This document shows, piece after piece, positions 36,168-45,568 of a stretch of DNA of 64,000 nt. The stretch spans positions 92,747,213-92,811,212 of the forward strand of contig NC_135373.1 of NCBI RefSeq assembly GCF_049243985.1, read 5' to 3'. Origin of the DNA: Paroedura picta. Taxonomy: Eukaryota > Chordata > Lepidosauria > Squamata > Gekkonidae. Below the pieces are notes generated by a model, which did not search any database, was not told the origin of the DNA, and worked only from the letters and a program-made list of their open reading frames with translations. Numbering within the stretch: the stretch's first letter is position 1; each line of letters opens with the position of its first letter. The translations under genes and the position numbers were made by a program.

Positions 36168-37514
36168 CTAGAAATATAGCCCATTGCAGTCTGAAATGCA
36201 ATGGGCGCTAGCAGCCCCCAGGAGTGAGAGTGGGTATGGGGGGGGGGGACTACCTGCAGTCCTTGCTGGAGTCCTGGGCTTTCGGCGGCGGCGGCCTGAC
36301 GTTTGAGTCTGGTTGTTATGGGGTTGTTACGTATGAAGGTTGAATTTTACTTTATATGTAAGAGTATGAAAATTTCTGAGAATATGCCTTGTAAAATTAA
36401 CTAAAGGGGGGGGATATGACATAATGAAACTGTGCCTGTTTTTGAAACATTGAAATCTCCTAATAAGTAGAAATCTTCATCTGTCCCAATTCTCTTCTTA
36501 CCTTGTTCTTTCTGGCATCCACTGTGTTTGCGTGCAGCTGGGAAAGCAGCCAATGCTAAAGAGGTGATTGCAGAACAAATAAGGAACAGACAACAGCTCC
36601 CTGCTACTTGGTGGGCAATCTGGTCAAATGCCTCATCAGAAGTTGCTGGAGTCCTGGAGTCACGCCGCCTTGCAGAGAGCCGCGCCTTGCAGAGAGCCGT
36701 TTTAAGAAGGTCTCCGAGCCCCGGAGAAGCCGATCCACGCCCTCCCCAGGGCTCGGAGAGGTTTTTAAAGTGGCAGCACAGTTTAAAGAAGGTCTCCGAG
36801 CCCCGGGGAAGGCGATCCACACCTTCCCCGAGTCTCGGAGAGCTTTTTAAGGCAGCAGCACAGTTTTAAAATGCTCTCCGAGACCCGGGGAAGGCGCGGC
36901 TCGGCTTCCCCGGGTCTCGGAGAGCTTTTTAAGGCGGCAGCAGAGTTTTGAAATGCTCTCCGAGACCCGGGGAATGCGCGGCTCGGCTTCCCCGGGTCTC
37001 GGAGAGCTTTTTAAGGCGGCAGCAGAGTTTTGAAATGCTCTCCGAGACCCGGGGAAGGCGCGGCTCGGCTTCCCCGGGTCTCGGAGAGCTTTTTAAGGCG
37101 GCAGCACAGTTTTAAAATGCTCTCCGAGACCCGGGGAAGGCGCGGCTCGGCTTCCCCGGGTCTCGGAGAGCTTTTTAAGGCGGCAGGCAGGGAACCCCCG
37201 GCAGCTGACAGGCAGGGAGCCCCCGGCAGCCGCGCTTCGCGCGACTGCCGGGGGCTCCCTCGGGCGACGGCCTGACACGGCGAGAGGCCGGGAGCAACTG
37301 CGAGCCGCGCTGTGCGCGGCTCGCAGTTCCTGGGGCTGGGAATCGGAGGGACCAATCGGCAGGCGCTTTGCGCCTGCCGATTGGTCCCTCTGATTGTCTG
37401 TCATGAGGAAGGGTCCAATCTGGACCCTTCCTCATCCCGGACTCATCCCGCCCCAGGACCCCTTACTGCTTTATTTAGACCGTGGCGCCCGCGGCGCCAC
37501 GGGCGGTTTACAGA
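36168..37514 (-). mobile_element. Non-autonomous Helitron D, chimeric, with tandem hairpins
   Basis: On the minus strand it starts TCTGTAAACCGCCCGTGGCG after host A (37515) and ends CTAG (36168-36171) before host T. The 5' side is family 1: it has the 26-bp stem 37341-37366/37370-37395 and the 'gaagggtccaatctggaccc' foldback. The terminal hairpin GCCCATTG/CAATGGGC is instead like family 2. In between are six 82-bp hairpin repeats (about 36697-37190) and an AT-rich segment (36278-36642) flanked by a 15-bp direct repeat TTGCTGGAGTCCTGG. No Rep/helicase frame. Confidence 0.8.
36697..37190. repeat. Six 82-bp tandem hairpin repeats in Helitron D
   Basis: The block 'ctctccgagacccggggaa' starts at 36874, 36956, 37038 and 37120, exactly 82 bases apart, with two more diverged units starting at 36710 and 36792. 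Each unit is a self-complementary hairpin (tctccgagacccgggg pairs with ccccgggtctcggaga). The right-hand four are nearly identical, and the left two are older. Confidence 0.9.
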
Positions 37515-37577
37515 TAATTTTTCCGAAGTCCTATCTTGTTCCTATCTGAAGAAATAATGTATGACTAGTGATGGTCT

Positions 37578-37860
37578 GAGCCTCTTGTGGCGCAGAGTGG
37601 TAAGCAGCAGAAATGCTGTCTGAAGCTCTGACCATGAGGCTGGGCGTTCGATCCCAGCAGCCGGCACGAGATTGACTCAGCCTTCCATCCTTCTGAGGTC
37701 AGTAAAATGAGTACCCAGCTTGCTGGGGAGTAAAATGGTAACGACTGGGGAAGGCACTGGCAAACCACCCCGTATTGAGTCTGCCATGAAAACGCTAGAG
37801 GGTGTCACCCCAAAGGTCAGACATGACTCTGTGTTTGCACAGGGGATACCTTTACCTTTA
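37578..37860 (+). repeat. Sauria-type SINE, near full length
   Basis: Runs from the tRNA-like head 'gagcctcttgtggcgcagag' and 'ttcgatcccagcagccgg', through 'gtacccagcttgctggggag', to the tail 'ggggatacctttaccttta'. It lies 63 bases right of Helitron D. Confidence 0.85.
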
Positions 37861-38939
37861 TCATTGTCTACTATTAATGCATCCTGGCTGTGAGTTTCTT
37901 CTGACTGTTCCCCATAAAGAATTCCAGAGGGCAACACAAGTTAACAAGCCTCAAAGGATGGGGGGTGGACAACTTTAAACAGCTGTTAACATTTTGTTAA
38001 GGAATTGGGGTGGGTGGGAAATAAAAACAAAACACTATGCTTCCTAAACCATGACCCTGTTTTTACATTTACAGACTTCCAAAGCAAGGTACATAATCCA
38101 CCTTTTTCCCTGTACAGCAGTAGGAGTAGAAGGGGGAGATGTGGATTGCCCTAGCACAGAACTGATCTCAGTAATGGGACAGGCAGGAGAGGCAGGCTCC
38201 AAGAGAAGTTACTCCCTAGATATCTGAAGTGGGATATCTCAAGGGCATGAAATGGAAGAGATGTGGGATAAGAGAATGGAAAATCCACAACGACTAGAAG
38301 CCCCAAATTGGCTACAGACAAAGTTTATAAAACAAGTGTAGTTTGCCAATATGACTATCCCCAGGGGCACAAGTCTATACTCAGGTGACAGTTCTAGGCC
38401 TGGCATGGAAACTGAGCTAATCGGGATGTGAGCACATCCTGGGACTGATAATTCCCCTAAGTTTTCCTCACAGGCATAATGAAGTCACCCCCACTGTGAC
38501 CACAGGAGGATCATTGAATTTTATACTTCTCTCCCAGCTATTTGATCACTGAAAGGTAGATTTGGCTTCCAAGAAAGTTATCTCAAAGCTCAATCTCTAT
38601 TTCAAAGAACCATTTGCCCTGGGGAAAGGAAAGAGCACTACTATGTTATAGAATAATCCCTTTGCTGGTCCTCCTCCCACTGCAATTCCTTTTTGGTTTC
38701 CACCTACTTACATTCCTTTATAATGCCATTTAAAAGATACAAAACAAAAGGTGTTATTTCCAATCCCTACCTAGAAAAAAGGCGGGATCACCTAATGCAA
38801 TTCTAAGAAAGGGAGAGAAGAAACTCCTCCTCAGCTGGGCAATCACTTGTAGAGACAGAAAAGAATTAGTCAAACAGAGCCTGAGCTGGTTTTTAAAAAG
38901 GGAATGTAAAAGGCACTCTTTGCAGCTTGGAATACAAAT
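37861..38939. other. Gene-free spacer, nothing recognised
   Basis: No exon or repeat recognised on either strand. Confidence 0.4.
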
Positions 38940-40170
38940 AGATTGGTTGTCCCCAGTCTGAGAGGCCCACCCAGCCTCAATCAGGACCAGGGTCTTTTCT
39001 GTCCTGGCCCCTACTTGGTGGAATGAGCTTCCTGAAGAGCTGAGGACCTTGATGGAACTGGCTCAGTTCCACTGCGCTACAAGATGGAACTCTTCTACCA
39101 GGTGTTTTGGTTGAGGCCAGGACAGCTACATATTCCATCTTGGGCTCTCCAAACCCTAAAAATCTAGACGCCTCATTCTGCCAGAATACTGCAGCTGGTT
39201 CAACTGCTGCTTATATTACTGCTATTGTATTATATTCTGTATTATACTGTTGTTGGGTTATTGTATGGGTGATTTTAATGTATTTAACTTCAATGTATAT
39301 TGAATGTTGTGAGCCACCAATCTTTAAACCGCCCATGGCGCTGCGGGCGCCACGGACTAAATAAATGGTTAAAGGGTTCTAACGTGGGATTTGTCCGTGA
39401 TGAGGAAGGGTCCAGATTGGAACCTTCCTCAGGACAGACAATCGGGGGGACCAATTGGCAGGCGCGCAGCGCCTGCCAATTGGTTCCTCCGATTCCCAGC
39501 CCCAGCAACTGCGAGCCGCGCGCAGCGCAGCTCACAGTTGCTCCCTTTCCTGCCGGGCTGACGCGCGTCCGACGCATCAGCCCGGCCGCAAGGGACCCCC
39601 GGCAGCCGCGCGGAGGCGGGCGGGGAGGCGCTGTCGGTGGTGTCGGGGTCACAGCCGCGCCGGCCGGCGTGAAGGCGGGCGGAGGTGCTGGCGGCCAAGC
39701 GGCGGAGCTCCGAGCCCAGTGTTGTCGAGCCCAGCGGGGGCTGCCCCACGCCGTGCGCCAGAACCGCTGGACATGCCGCTCCACCTGCCACGCCTGCAGC
39801 GCCCGCAGACGTCGGCACAGGCCCCGCGCCCGGCCCCACAGCACCGCCCGACGCGCACGCACCGCCGCTGCCCCCGCCCTGCCCGCCTCCAACACCGCCG
39901 CCACCGCAATGCCTGCCCGCGCACGCCGCCACGGCCTCCCTCACGGCGCGCGGCCAGGCGGACGCCCAGCCCACGGGCCTCCCTCAGCCCCGTGCTCGCA
40001 TGCCGCCGCCCGAGGGAGCCCCTGGCAGTTGCGCAGAGCGCTGCTGCCGGGGACTCCCTGCCCGCCAAATGACCGCCGCCCGACGGACCCCCCAGGAGAC
40101 GGTCAGTGCCTAGGGCCCGCTGTATTATTCATACAGCGGGCTTGATTACTAGTAAATAAATAAATAAGAG
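38940..40170 (+). mobile_element. CR1/L2-like LINE 3' end, split by Helitron E
   Basis: 38940-39320 holds the plus-strand counterpart of the LINE at 40774-41240: 'gtcctggcccctacttggtg', 'gaatgagcttcctgaagagc', and the tail 'gaatgttgtgagccacc'. The expected AT-rich simple tail (aaataaataaataa) resumes at 40153-40170, after the Helitron. The insertion thus falls within the last bases of the LINE. Confidence 0.6.
39321..40152 (+). mobile_element. Non-autonomous Helitron E (family 1) with private GC-rich insert
   Basis: Starts TCTTTAAACCGCCCATGGCG after host A (39320) and ends CTAG (40149-40152) before host T, with terminal hairpin GCCCGCTGTAT/ATACAGCGGGC preceded by CTAGGGCCC. The shared parts line up with Helitron B. 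About 380 bases (39617-39998) are present only here and are rich in CpG. Long open frames on both strands across the element come from GC-rich palindromic DNA and match no protein I recognise. Confidence 0.85.
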
Positions 40171-40284
40171 ATCAAATGCATTTTGACCTGTTATATGCAA
40201 GAAATCAAACCAATTGTCACTATATGCAAGAAATCAACAATAAAGTATATTATAGGACAACACGCAGCTGACAACAATATGATT

Positions 40285-41240
40285 TTTTAATATTTATTTT
40301 GTTACATTTCTATACCACCCTCCCTTGCAGTTTAGGGTGGTTTACAATAAGAGTTCACAGTTCACAACCCACTATGATGCTGGTACAACACAGAGAATCT
40401 GTTCCATTTAATATTTCTGCTAAGGAGGAGGAGTATGTCTCATAGCTTAAATGCCACTCATCACTTAACTCTGCTGTCCCGCCCGAGTGCCTCCTCCAAC
40501 TGGCTTGCCTTTCTGTCCACCGGCTAGCCAATTACCTTTCATCCCCCACTCCTGACCACTCCCCTCATCCTTCCATTTCCATCTGAGGCTCAGAGGCTGC
40601 AGATCCCTGCTGCATGAGAGCTACCCCTGCTGATGTTCCCACTCCAGGGGCCTCCAGCCTGCAGCCTTTCCCGGTCCTGGGGAGAGGGAGAGGCCATCCA
40701 CAGAGTTCTTCCCCGCCCCCCCCCCCCATCTAGCACCGGTTGTATTCCTGAATGCAACGGGCTTTGTCCCTAGTATATCAATAATTAAAGACTTAACAGC
40801 AACATTATAACAATTATAACATTCAACCTTAACTACTCAACTGTGGGTGTAACCTTGATTAATGGGTGGCCAGTCAAGAGTCACCCTGTGCTCCATCTAT
40901 TGGGCGCAACTGGTGGTAGTGAGGCAGCTTCTGGAAGCCCTAGTTGGTTGTGGTGTTTTGTTGGCGTCAACCAAAGACTTGGTGGAGGACCTCCATTTTG
41001 CAGGCCCTGCAGAACTGTTTTAGTTCTGACAGGGCCTGGATCTCTTCTGGGAGCTGATTCCACCAAGTGGAGGCCAGGACAGAGAAAGCCCTGGATCTGG
41101 TTAAGGGCACATGCGCTTCCTTGGGGCCAGGGATCATCAGCTTGTTGGCATTTGAGGAGAGTAGTGCTCTTTGGGCAGCGTAAGCAGACAAGTGATCCCT
41201 GATGATGTGGGGAGTCAGTATAGTTTTTGACATATTTACT
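40285..41240 (-). mobile_element. CR1/L2-like LINE 3' region, split by Helitron F
   Basis: Minus orientation: the tail 'tttctataccaccctccctt' and 'tttagggtggtttacaataa' are on the left (40285-40397). The body 'ttttgcaggccctgcagaac', 'ttctgggagctgattccacc' and 'ggccaggacagagaaagccc' is on the right (40774-41240). Helitron F lies between. Confidence 0.65.
40398..40773 (+). mobile_element. Non-autonomous Helitron F (family 2), best preserved
   Basis: 376 bp. Starts TCTGTTCCATTTAATATTTC after host A (40397) and ends CTAG (40770-40773) before host T. The 3' hairpin region reads CTAGCACCGGTTG, loop 'tattcctga', ATGCAACGGGC, then TTTGTCC and CTAG. It is inserted in a LINE tail. Confidence 0.85.
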
Positions 41241-42379
41241 GCTTTCAATGTTATGTATATTTCTGATCAACACAATGTGAATGAAAAATAAATGGTGACT
41301 GAAAATCAGTACAGTGTGAATTTGCTGTATTTCCTTTTTGTTTCTTCCTGATCACATTTATTTTTTATTTAAATAAAACAAAATTCTGTGGAAAGACTAG
41401 ACTGGGTCTACCTGTGCTAACATAAAACGGAAGGCCAGGAAAAGAAATCTGTGGAATGTGCTCTTGTTTCCGTGCTTAATCCCCACACCCCACAGTGAAA
41501 ACAACAGGCAGAAAACAGACTGGGATGATGCCTTCTTTCCTTCTCTCTCCCTCTCAGAATTGCATTTTACATTAGCAGAGAAATGCCTGCCCTAGATCCG
41601 CATGGGAGTTGCCATGTAACACCTGCTGGGATCTGAGTCGTCAGGGCTGGGTTGGCTCAAACTGGAGGAGTGGCAGTTTACATACATCCTGATTTCTAAG
41701 AATTACTCATATTCTGTCCGAATTCTGAGAATTCTATTCATTTAAAAATGCAAACATTTCCCTCTAGGATCCACAGATACCCAAAACAGTCTCATGACAT
41801 TGTGTGCTAAAGCAAATTTTGAAAAAATACACTCTTCATTTCTCTCCCCCACCCCCAAATTACATTTTTTTGGCAACTTCATAATTTTAAATGTTTGGTT
41901 CGAGTTTTTCTTGTTTATATTTCTTAATGTAAGAGCCACATGTTTGTCTGCAATTACTGCAAGGTATGTTACTTTTAGAAACCTATCAGTGGGAGTCTTA
42001 TTTTACAAGCAGGGGAACTGAAATTATAGGGATGCAACGTTCCCAGGAAGACCCAGGAATTTTCAGAAAACATCTGCACAACTCATATGCAAACACTGCA
42101 TCAGTTTTCCCCAATTTAATGATTTTTAAAGCCTATTTAAATTTCCTAGGTCTCCCCTGCCCCACCTAGAAACCTCACTTGGTACATCCACCCATCTGCC
42201 TACACACACCGTTTCTTTGCACCGACTCACTCACACACCCAAAGCAACAACACACAGCCTCCACCTAGATTCTGCATGCCCTTCTATACTTCTTTCTTCA
42301 CCCCCTCACCAGTTCCCAGAGTCTCCTGTCATTTTCCTTTCCTACCCACTCACAATTTCCCCTGTCCTGCAACTCTTCA
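41241..42379. other. Gene-free spacer, nothing recognised
   Basis: AT-rich sequence with a C-rich stretch near 42180-42370. No exon recognised. Confidence 0.4.
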
Positions 42380-42695
42380 TTTTCTGTCTAAATGCCTGCA
42401 ACTCTCAATCCTCTTCATATTTAAAACAGTTCCTCAGAGCCTGTAAAACAGAGCTGTTCCTCCAGCCTACGGTTCAGGCCCATAGAATAACACCAACAGA
42501 CTGGCCTCCCCACATAGGCAACATCATCTGCAACCACTTAGCCAAAAACAGCACCACACTTTACTCCCCCCCTCCTTCCACTGTAGAGAAGGCAATGAGC
42601 CCCCTGGTTTTAATGTAAACCAGAATTTACATTATTTCAATGTTTGATTTTGTTTTACTGCTATTGATATATTGTAAGGCTATTGATATATTGTA
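42380..42695 (+). mobile_element. CR1/L2-like LINE 3' fragment
   Basis: Contains 'cagagcctgtaaaacagagc' and 'tgttcctccagcctac', similar to the LINE module recognised in minus orientation at 16680 and 41010, followed by an AT-rich tail. Confidence 0.45.
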
Positions 42696-42696
42696 T

Positions 42697-42840
42697 CCAG
42701 CTTGCTGGGGGGTAAATGGTAATGACTGGGGAAGGCACTGGCAAACCACCCCGTATTGAGTCTGCCATGAAAACGCTGGAGGGCATCACCCCAAGGGTCA
42801 GACATGACCCAGTGCTTGCACAGGGGATACCTTTACCTTT
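42697..42840 (+). repeat. Sauria-type SINE, 5'-truncated
   Basis: Starts within 'ccagcttgctggggggtaaa' and runs to the tail 'ggggatacctttaccttt'. The tRNA-like head is missing. Confidence 0.8.
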
Positions 42841-43001
42841 AAGGAACCCTGAGCCCTTGGGGAAGTAAAATTAAAATGTATAGATGTGATTCACACTTTA
42901 AGGAACCCCTACTCTTGAGTGTTTAGATGTGCATTACCAACACTATATGCAAAACTGTGTTGCACACATGTTAGCTGCTTCAAGTCCCTAAGTGATGTTA
43001 G

Positions 43002-43190
43002 GGTTGCCAGCTCCAGCCAGGGAAGTTCCTGGAGATTTGGCGGGAGGGTGTCTTTGTAGGGTAGAGTCTGGGGAGCAGAGGAAACGCAGTGGGGAGGTGT
43101 GATGCCATAGAGTCTACCTTCTGAACCTGCCATTTACTTCACACGAAAAAATCTCTGTAGTCTGGAGATCAGTTGTAATTCCCCACCTGG
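43002..43190 (+). mobile_element. Dispersed MITE, right end eroded
   Basis: Contains 'gggttgccagctccagcc', 'ttcctggagatttgg', 'gatgccatagagtctacctt' and 'gtctggagatcagttgtaat'. The same family is present in reverse at 1757-2035 and as a fragment at 21900. Confidence 0.5.
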
Positions 43191-43629
43191 GCTTTAGAAG
43201 TATTGTACCACCTCTGTCTGTTTTAGTAAAACTGAAGAACACTGAATTGACTGCCAATAAACTAGGCATCATTTTAAGGAATAAATAAAAACCAAACACA
43301 GCATTTCAAGAAGAACCTGAAAACATTTGCATTTGTGCCACAGATGTCCACCCTGCCCAGGCTTCAGTCACTCAAGGCAACATTACAAATGAGTGAAATA
43401 CCCTCAGTTTGTTCTCACACAGGCGTGTGGAACAAATTCAGCTAAAAGAAAATGACTTTCCTAAGAACAAGTGGGAAGGAGTCATGGCTCACTGGTAGAG
43501 CATCTGCTTCACACACAACAGCTATTCACAACACCAGACAGGCTTCAAAAAGGATTCCTATCATATTTCTCATAGCATCACATGAAACACAACATTTGAG
43601 CCTTCAGTTTCATAATACACTGTCTATGG

Positions 43630-44378
43630 CAGGGATTTTCAATCAGTGTGCCAGGGCCATGATACACCACAGAGTGTTGGGATTTTTAAATTATTATTTT
43701 GATCTATTTGAAACTCTCTTATACGAGCAGGTCAACCCATCCCCTCCCAAAGTGACCAGATGTGTCTGGAGGGAGTGGGGGGGGGGGGAGCCGTGACTAT
43801 TCAAACTTTTGCCAGCCAAGGCTCCTACCACAAGGCTCCTACCACCAACCTGTGTGGTTGGTGACGGCTGGAGTCAAGCAAGATGAGTCCTTTGTTGTGG
43901 TGGGTGGACTGGTTGCGTTCTTTGGGGGGCTATTTTAAGTTAGGGGGTGGCTGAGGGGCCTTCCATAAGCCCCAGGCCTTAGGTGGCAGGGATAGTGAGA
44001 GGGACCTTCTGCCACCTAGTGGCCCACCCAGTCCGGCACTAGGCTGAAGAATGCTGAGGGCAAGCTTTGGGCCTTAGGTGGTGGGGAGAATGGCCTTCTG
44101 CGGCCAAATGCCTGCTGTGGCCTAGCACTTGCCCGGGTGAGTGCCAGGCTTTGGGTGGTGGGGAGATGGGCCTTCTGCAACTCCCCAAAACCTGTCTTTA
44201 CAGTGACAGCTACTTACTGATGGGTTTCATGTGGACTGGTGATCTCAAGCATCCCATTCCGTTGAAGAAAACTTGCTAATTAAGCAATGCTTCCATCTAG
44301 ATGACATTCACTTCCAGGAGTGATCAGCTGACCATACATACAGGTGTGCCTCCACAGTCAAAACGTTGAGAAAGTCTG
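43630..44378. mobile_element. hAT-type non-autonomous element, 749 bp
   Basis: Ends CAGGGATTTTCAATCAGTGT (left) and CAGACTTTCTCAACG (reverse complement of right). The flanking 8-bp duplication is GTCTATGG at 43622-43629 and GTCTATGA at 44379-44386, one mismatch. The interior has repeated 'ccttctgc' and 'ggtggggag' blocks and a G-run near 43778-43790. No transposase frame. Confidence 0.75.
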
Positions 44379-44386
44379 GTCTATGA

Positions 44387-45130
44387 GTTTCAGTCTTAAG
44401 CTTTGTAATATTTTGGTTGGTCCTAATAAAACCCTATTACACAAACTTTGCTTTTAAACAAAAAAGTTTGGCAGCAGCATGAATCTCAAGATTCAGTTTA
44501 TATTTGAAACTCATTAATACACAAAATGGACAAAGGCATAATAACATGACATATCTTTAATAATGATTGTTTTGTCTTGGAATACATTGCAGTTCTTTCA
44601 GGATGAATCAGAAAGCCAGATGGAAAAATAAATGCAATCTGTTTCAGAAACCAATTTGTTCCCATTGTTTTGATCAGAGATATGAAGCTTTATTTAATAG
44701 CAAAACTCATGGTTCCTTTTAAAACAAATAATGCATGCTATTTCATTTTGTCCTTAACTCTTACGTGACCTTATTGCTACGAAGATTTTAACACTGCCAG
44801 AAATCCAAGGTAGAATGTGCATAAGATGCAGCAGCTCTAACCACTGCAAGTGGTTATCAGCTTTCACCAGAACCAGTGGATATACCAAACCAGGCTTTAG
44901 CTGGCACAACCCCCCCCCCCCTTCTCAAACCAACATCAATTTCCCCATAGCAAACTACTTAAATAACAATATGCAAACTCAACTGCAGGGCACTGAGAGA
45001 TTCAAGAGAGGCTGGATTCCGGGCAAGACAACCGGATTGTCCATCATATCTTGCACACACGCACATAAAGAAAAGAACTAGCAAGTTCACCAGGTACACC
45101 GGGAAGATAACCCTGCCACTTGTGGCCTAC
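44387..45130. other. Spacer upstream of SOCS2
   Basis: AT-rich until about 45000, with no recognised feature. GC content then rises into the SOCS2 CpG island. Confidence 0.4.
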
Positions 45131-45532
45131 CCGAAAAGGACACAACAAACAAAGCAAACAACGCAGGTGGTGTGCACGAAGGACACGTGTGGCGACCCGC
45201 CATTGCCTACCAATTGGAAACCATGTCACGACGACAAGCGGAGCGAGCCCCTGACCATAACCCAGCGCCCTCCCCCCCAACCCACAGCGCGGCCTCCTCC
45301 GGCACGGACACAAGTGCCACAGCAGCAGGCAACCCCTGGCAGGCTGGGCGAGGCTGCTGGGAAGGACGACGGCCGTTTATTTTGCAACTCTCCCCTCCAC
45401 CCCGGTTGCGAAGGGAAGGGGAAGCGAGGAAAGAGGCGAGGCGGGGCGGGGGGCCCGGGACCCAACAAGAGCAGCCCGGAGGCGGCCGCACAAGCCAGGC
45501 CCCTTCGCTAGCCGAGGCGCTGCCGCACCGGA

Positions 45533-45546
45533 GCGTCACGTGACGC
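45533..45546. promoter_or_regulatory. 14-bp palindromic E-box
   Basis: GCGTCACGTGACGC is a perfect palindrome centred on CACGTG, the extended form favoured by USF and MiT/TFE factors. It lies two bases left of the STAT5-type pair. Confidence 0.65.
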
Positions 45547-45548
45547 GG

Positions 45549-45568
45549 TTCCTGGAAAGTTCTTGGAA
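45549..45568 (+). promoter_or_regulatory. SOCS2: Tandem STAT5-type sites upstream of SOCS2
   Basis: TTCCTGGAA (45549-45557) and TTCTTGGAA (45560-45568) both fit TTCNNNGAA, separated by two bases, 11 bases centre to centre. Known: SOCS2 is a growth-hormone and STAT5 target in mammals, and tandem STAT5 elements have been described for it. The match to this gene's 5' region makes a functional site likely. Confidence 0.75.

Noticed and set aside
36697-37190. Regularly spaced repeats resembling a CRISPR array
   Set aside because: The 82-bp units have no unique spacers, are complete hairpins, and lie in a vertebrate Helitron.
39290-40145. Long open frames on both strands (up to 281 codons) at Helitron E
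   Set aside because: They run across CpG-rich palindromic Helitron DNA, are mirrored on both strands, and have no recognisable domain.
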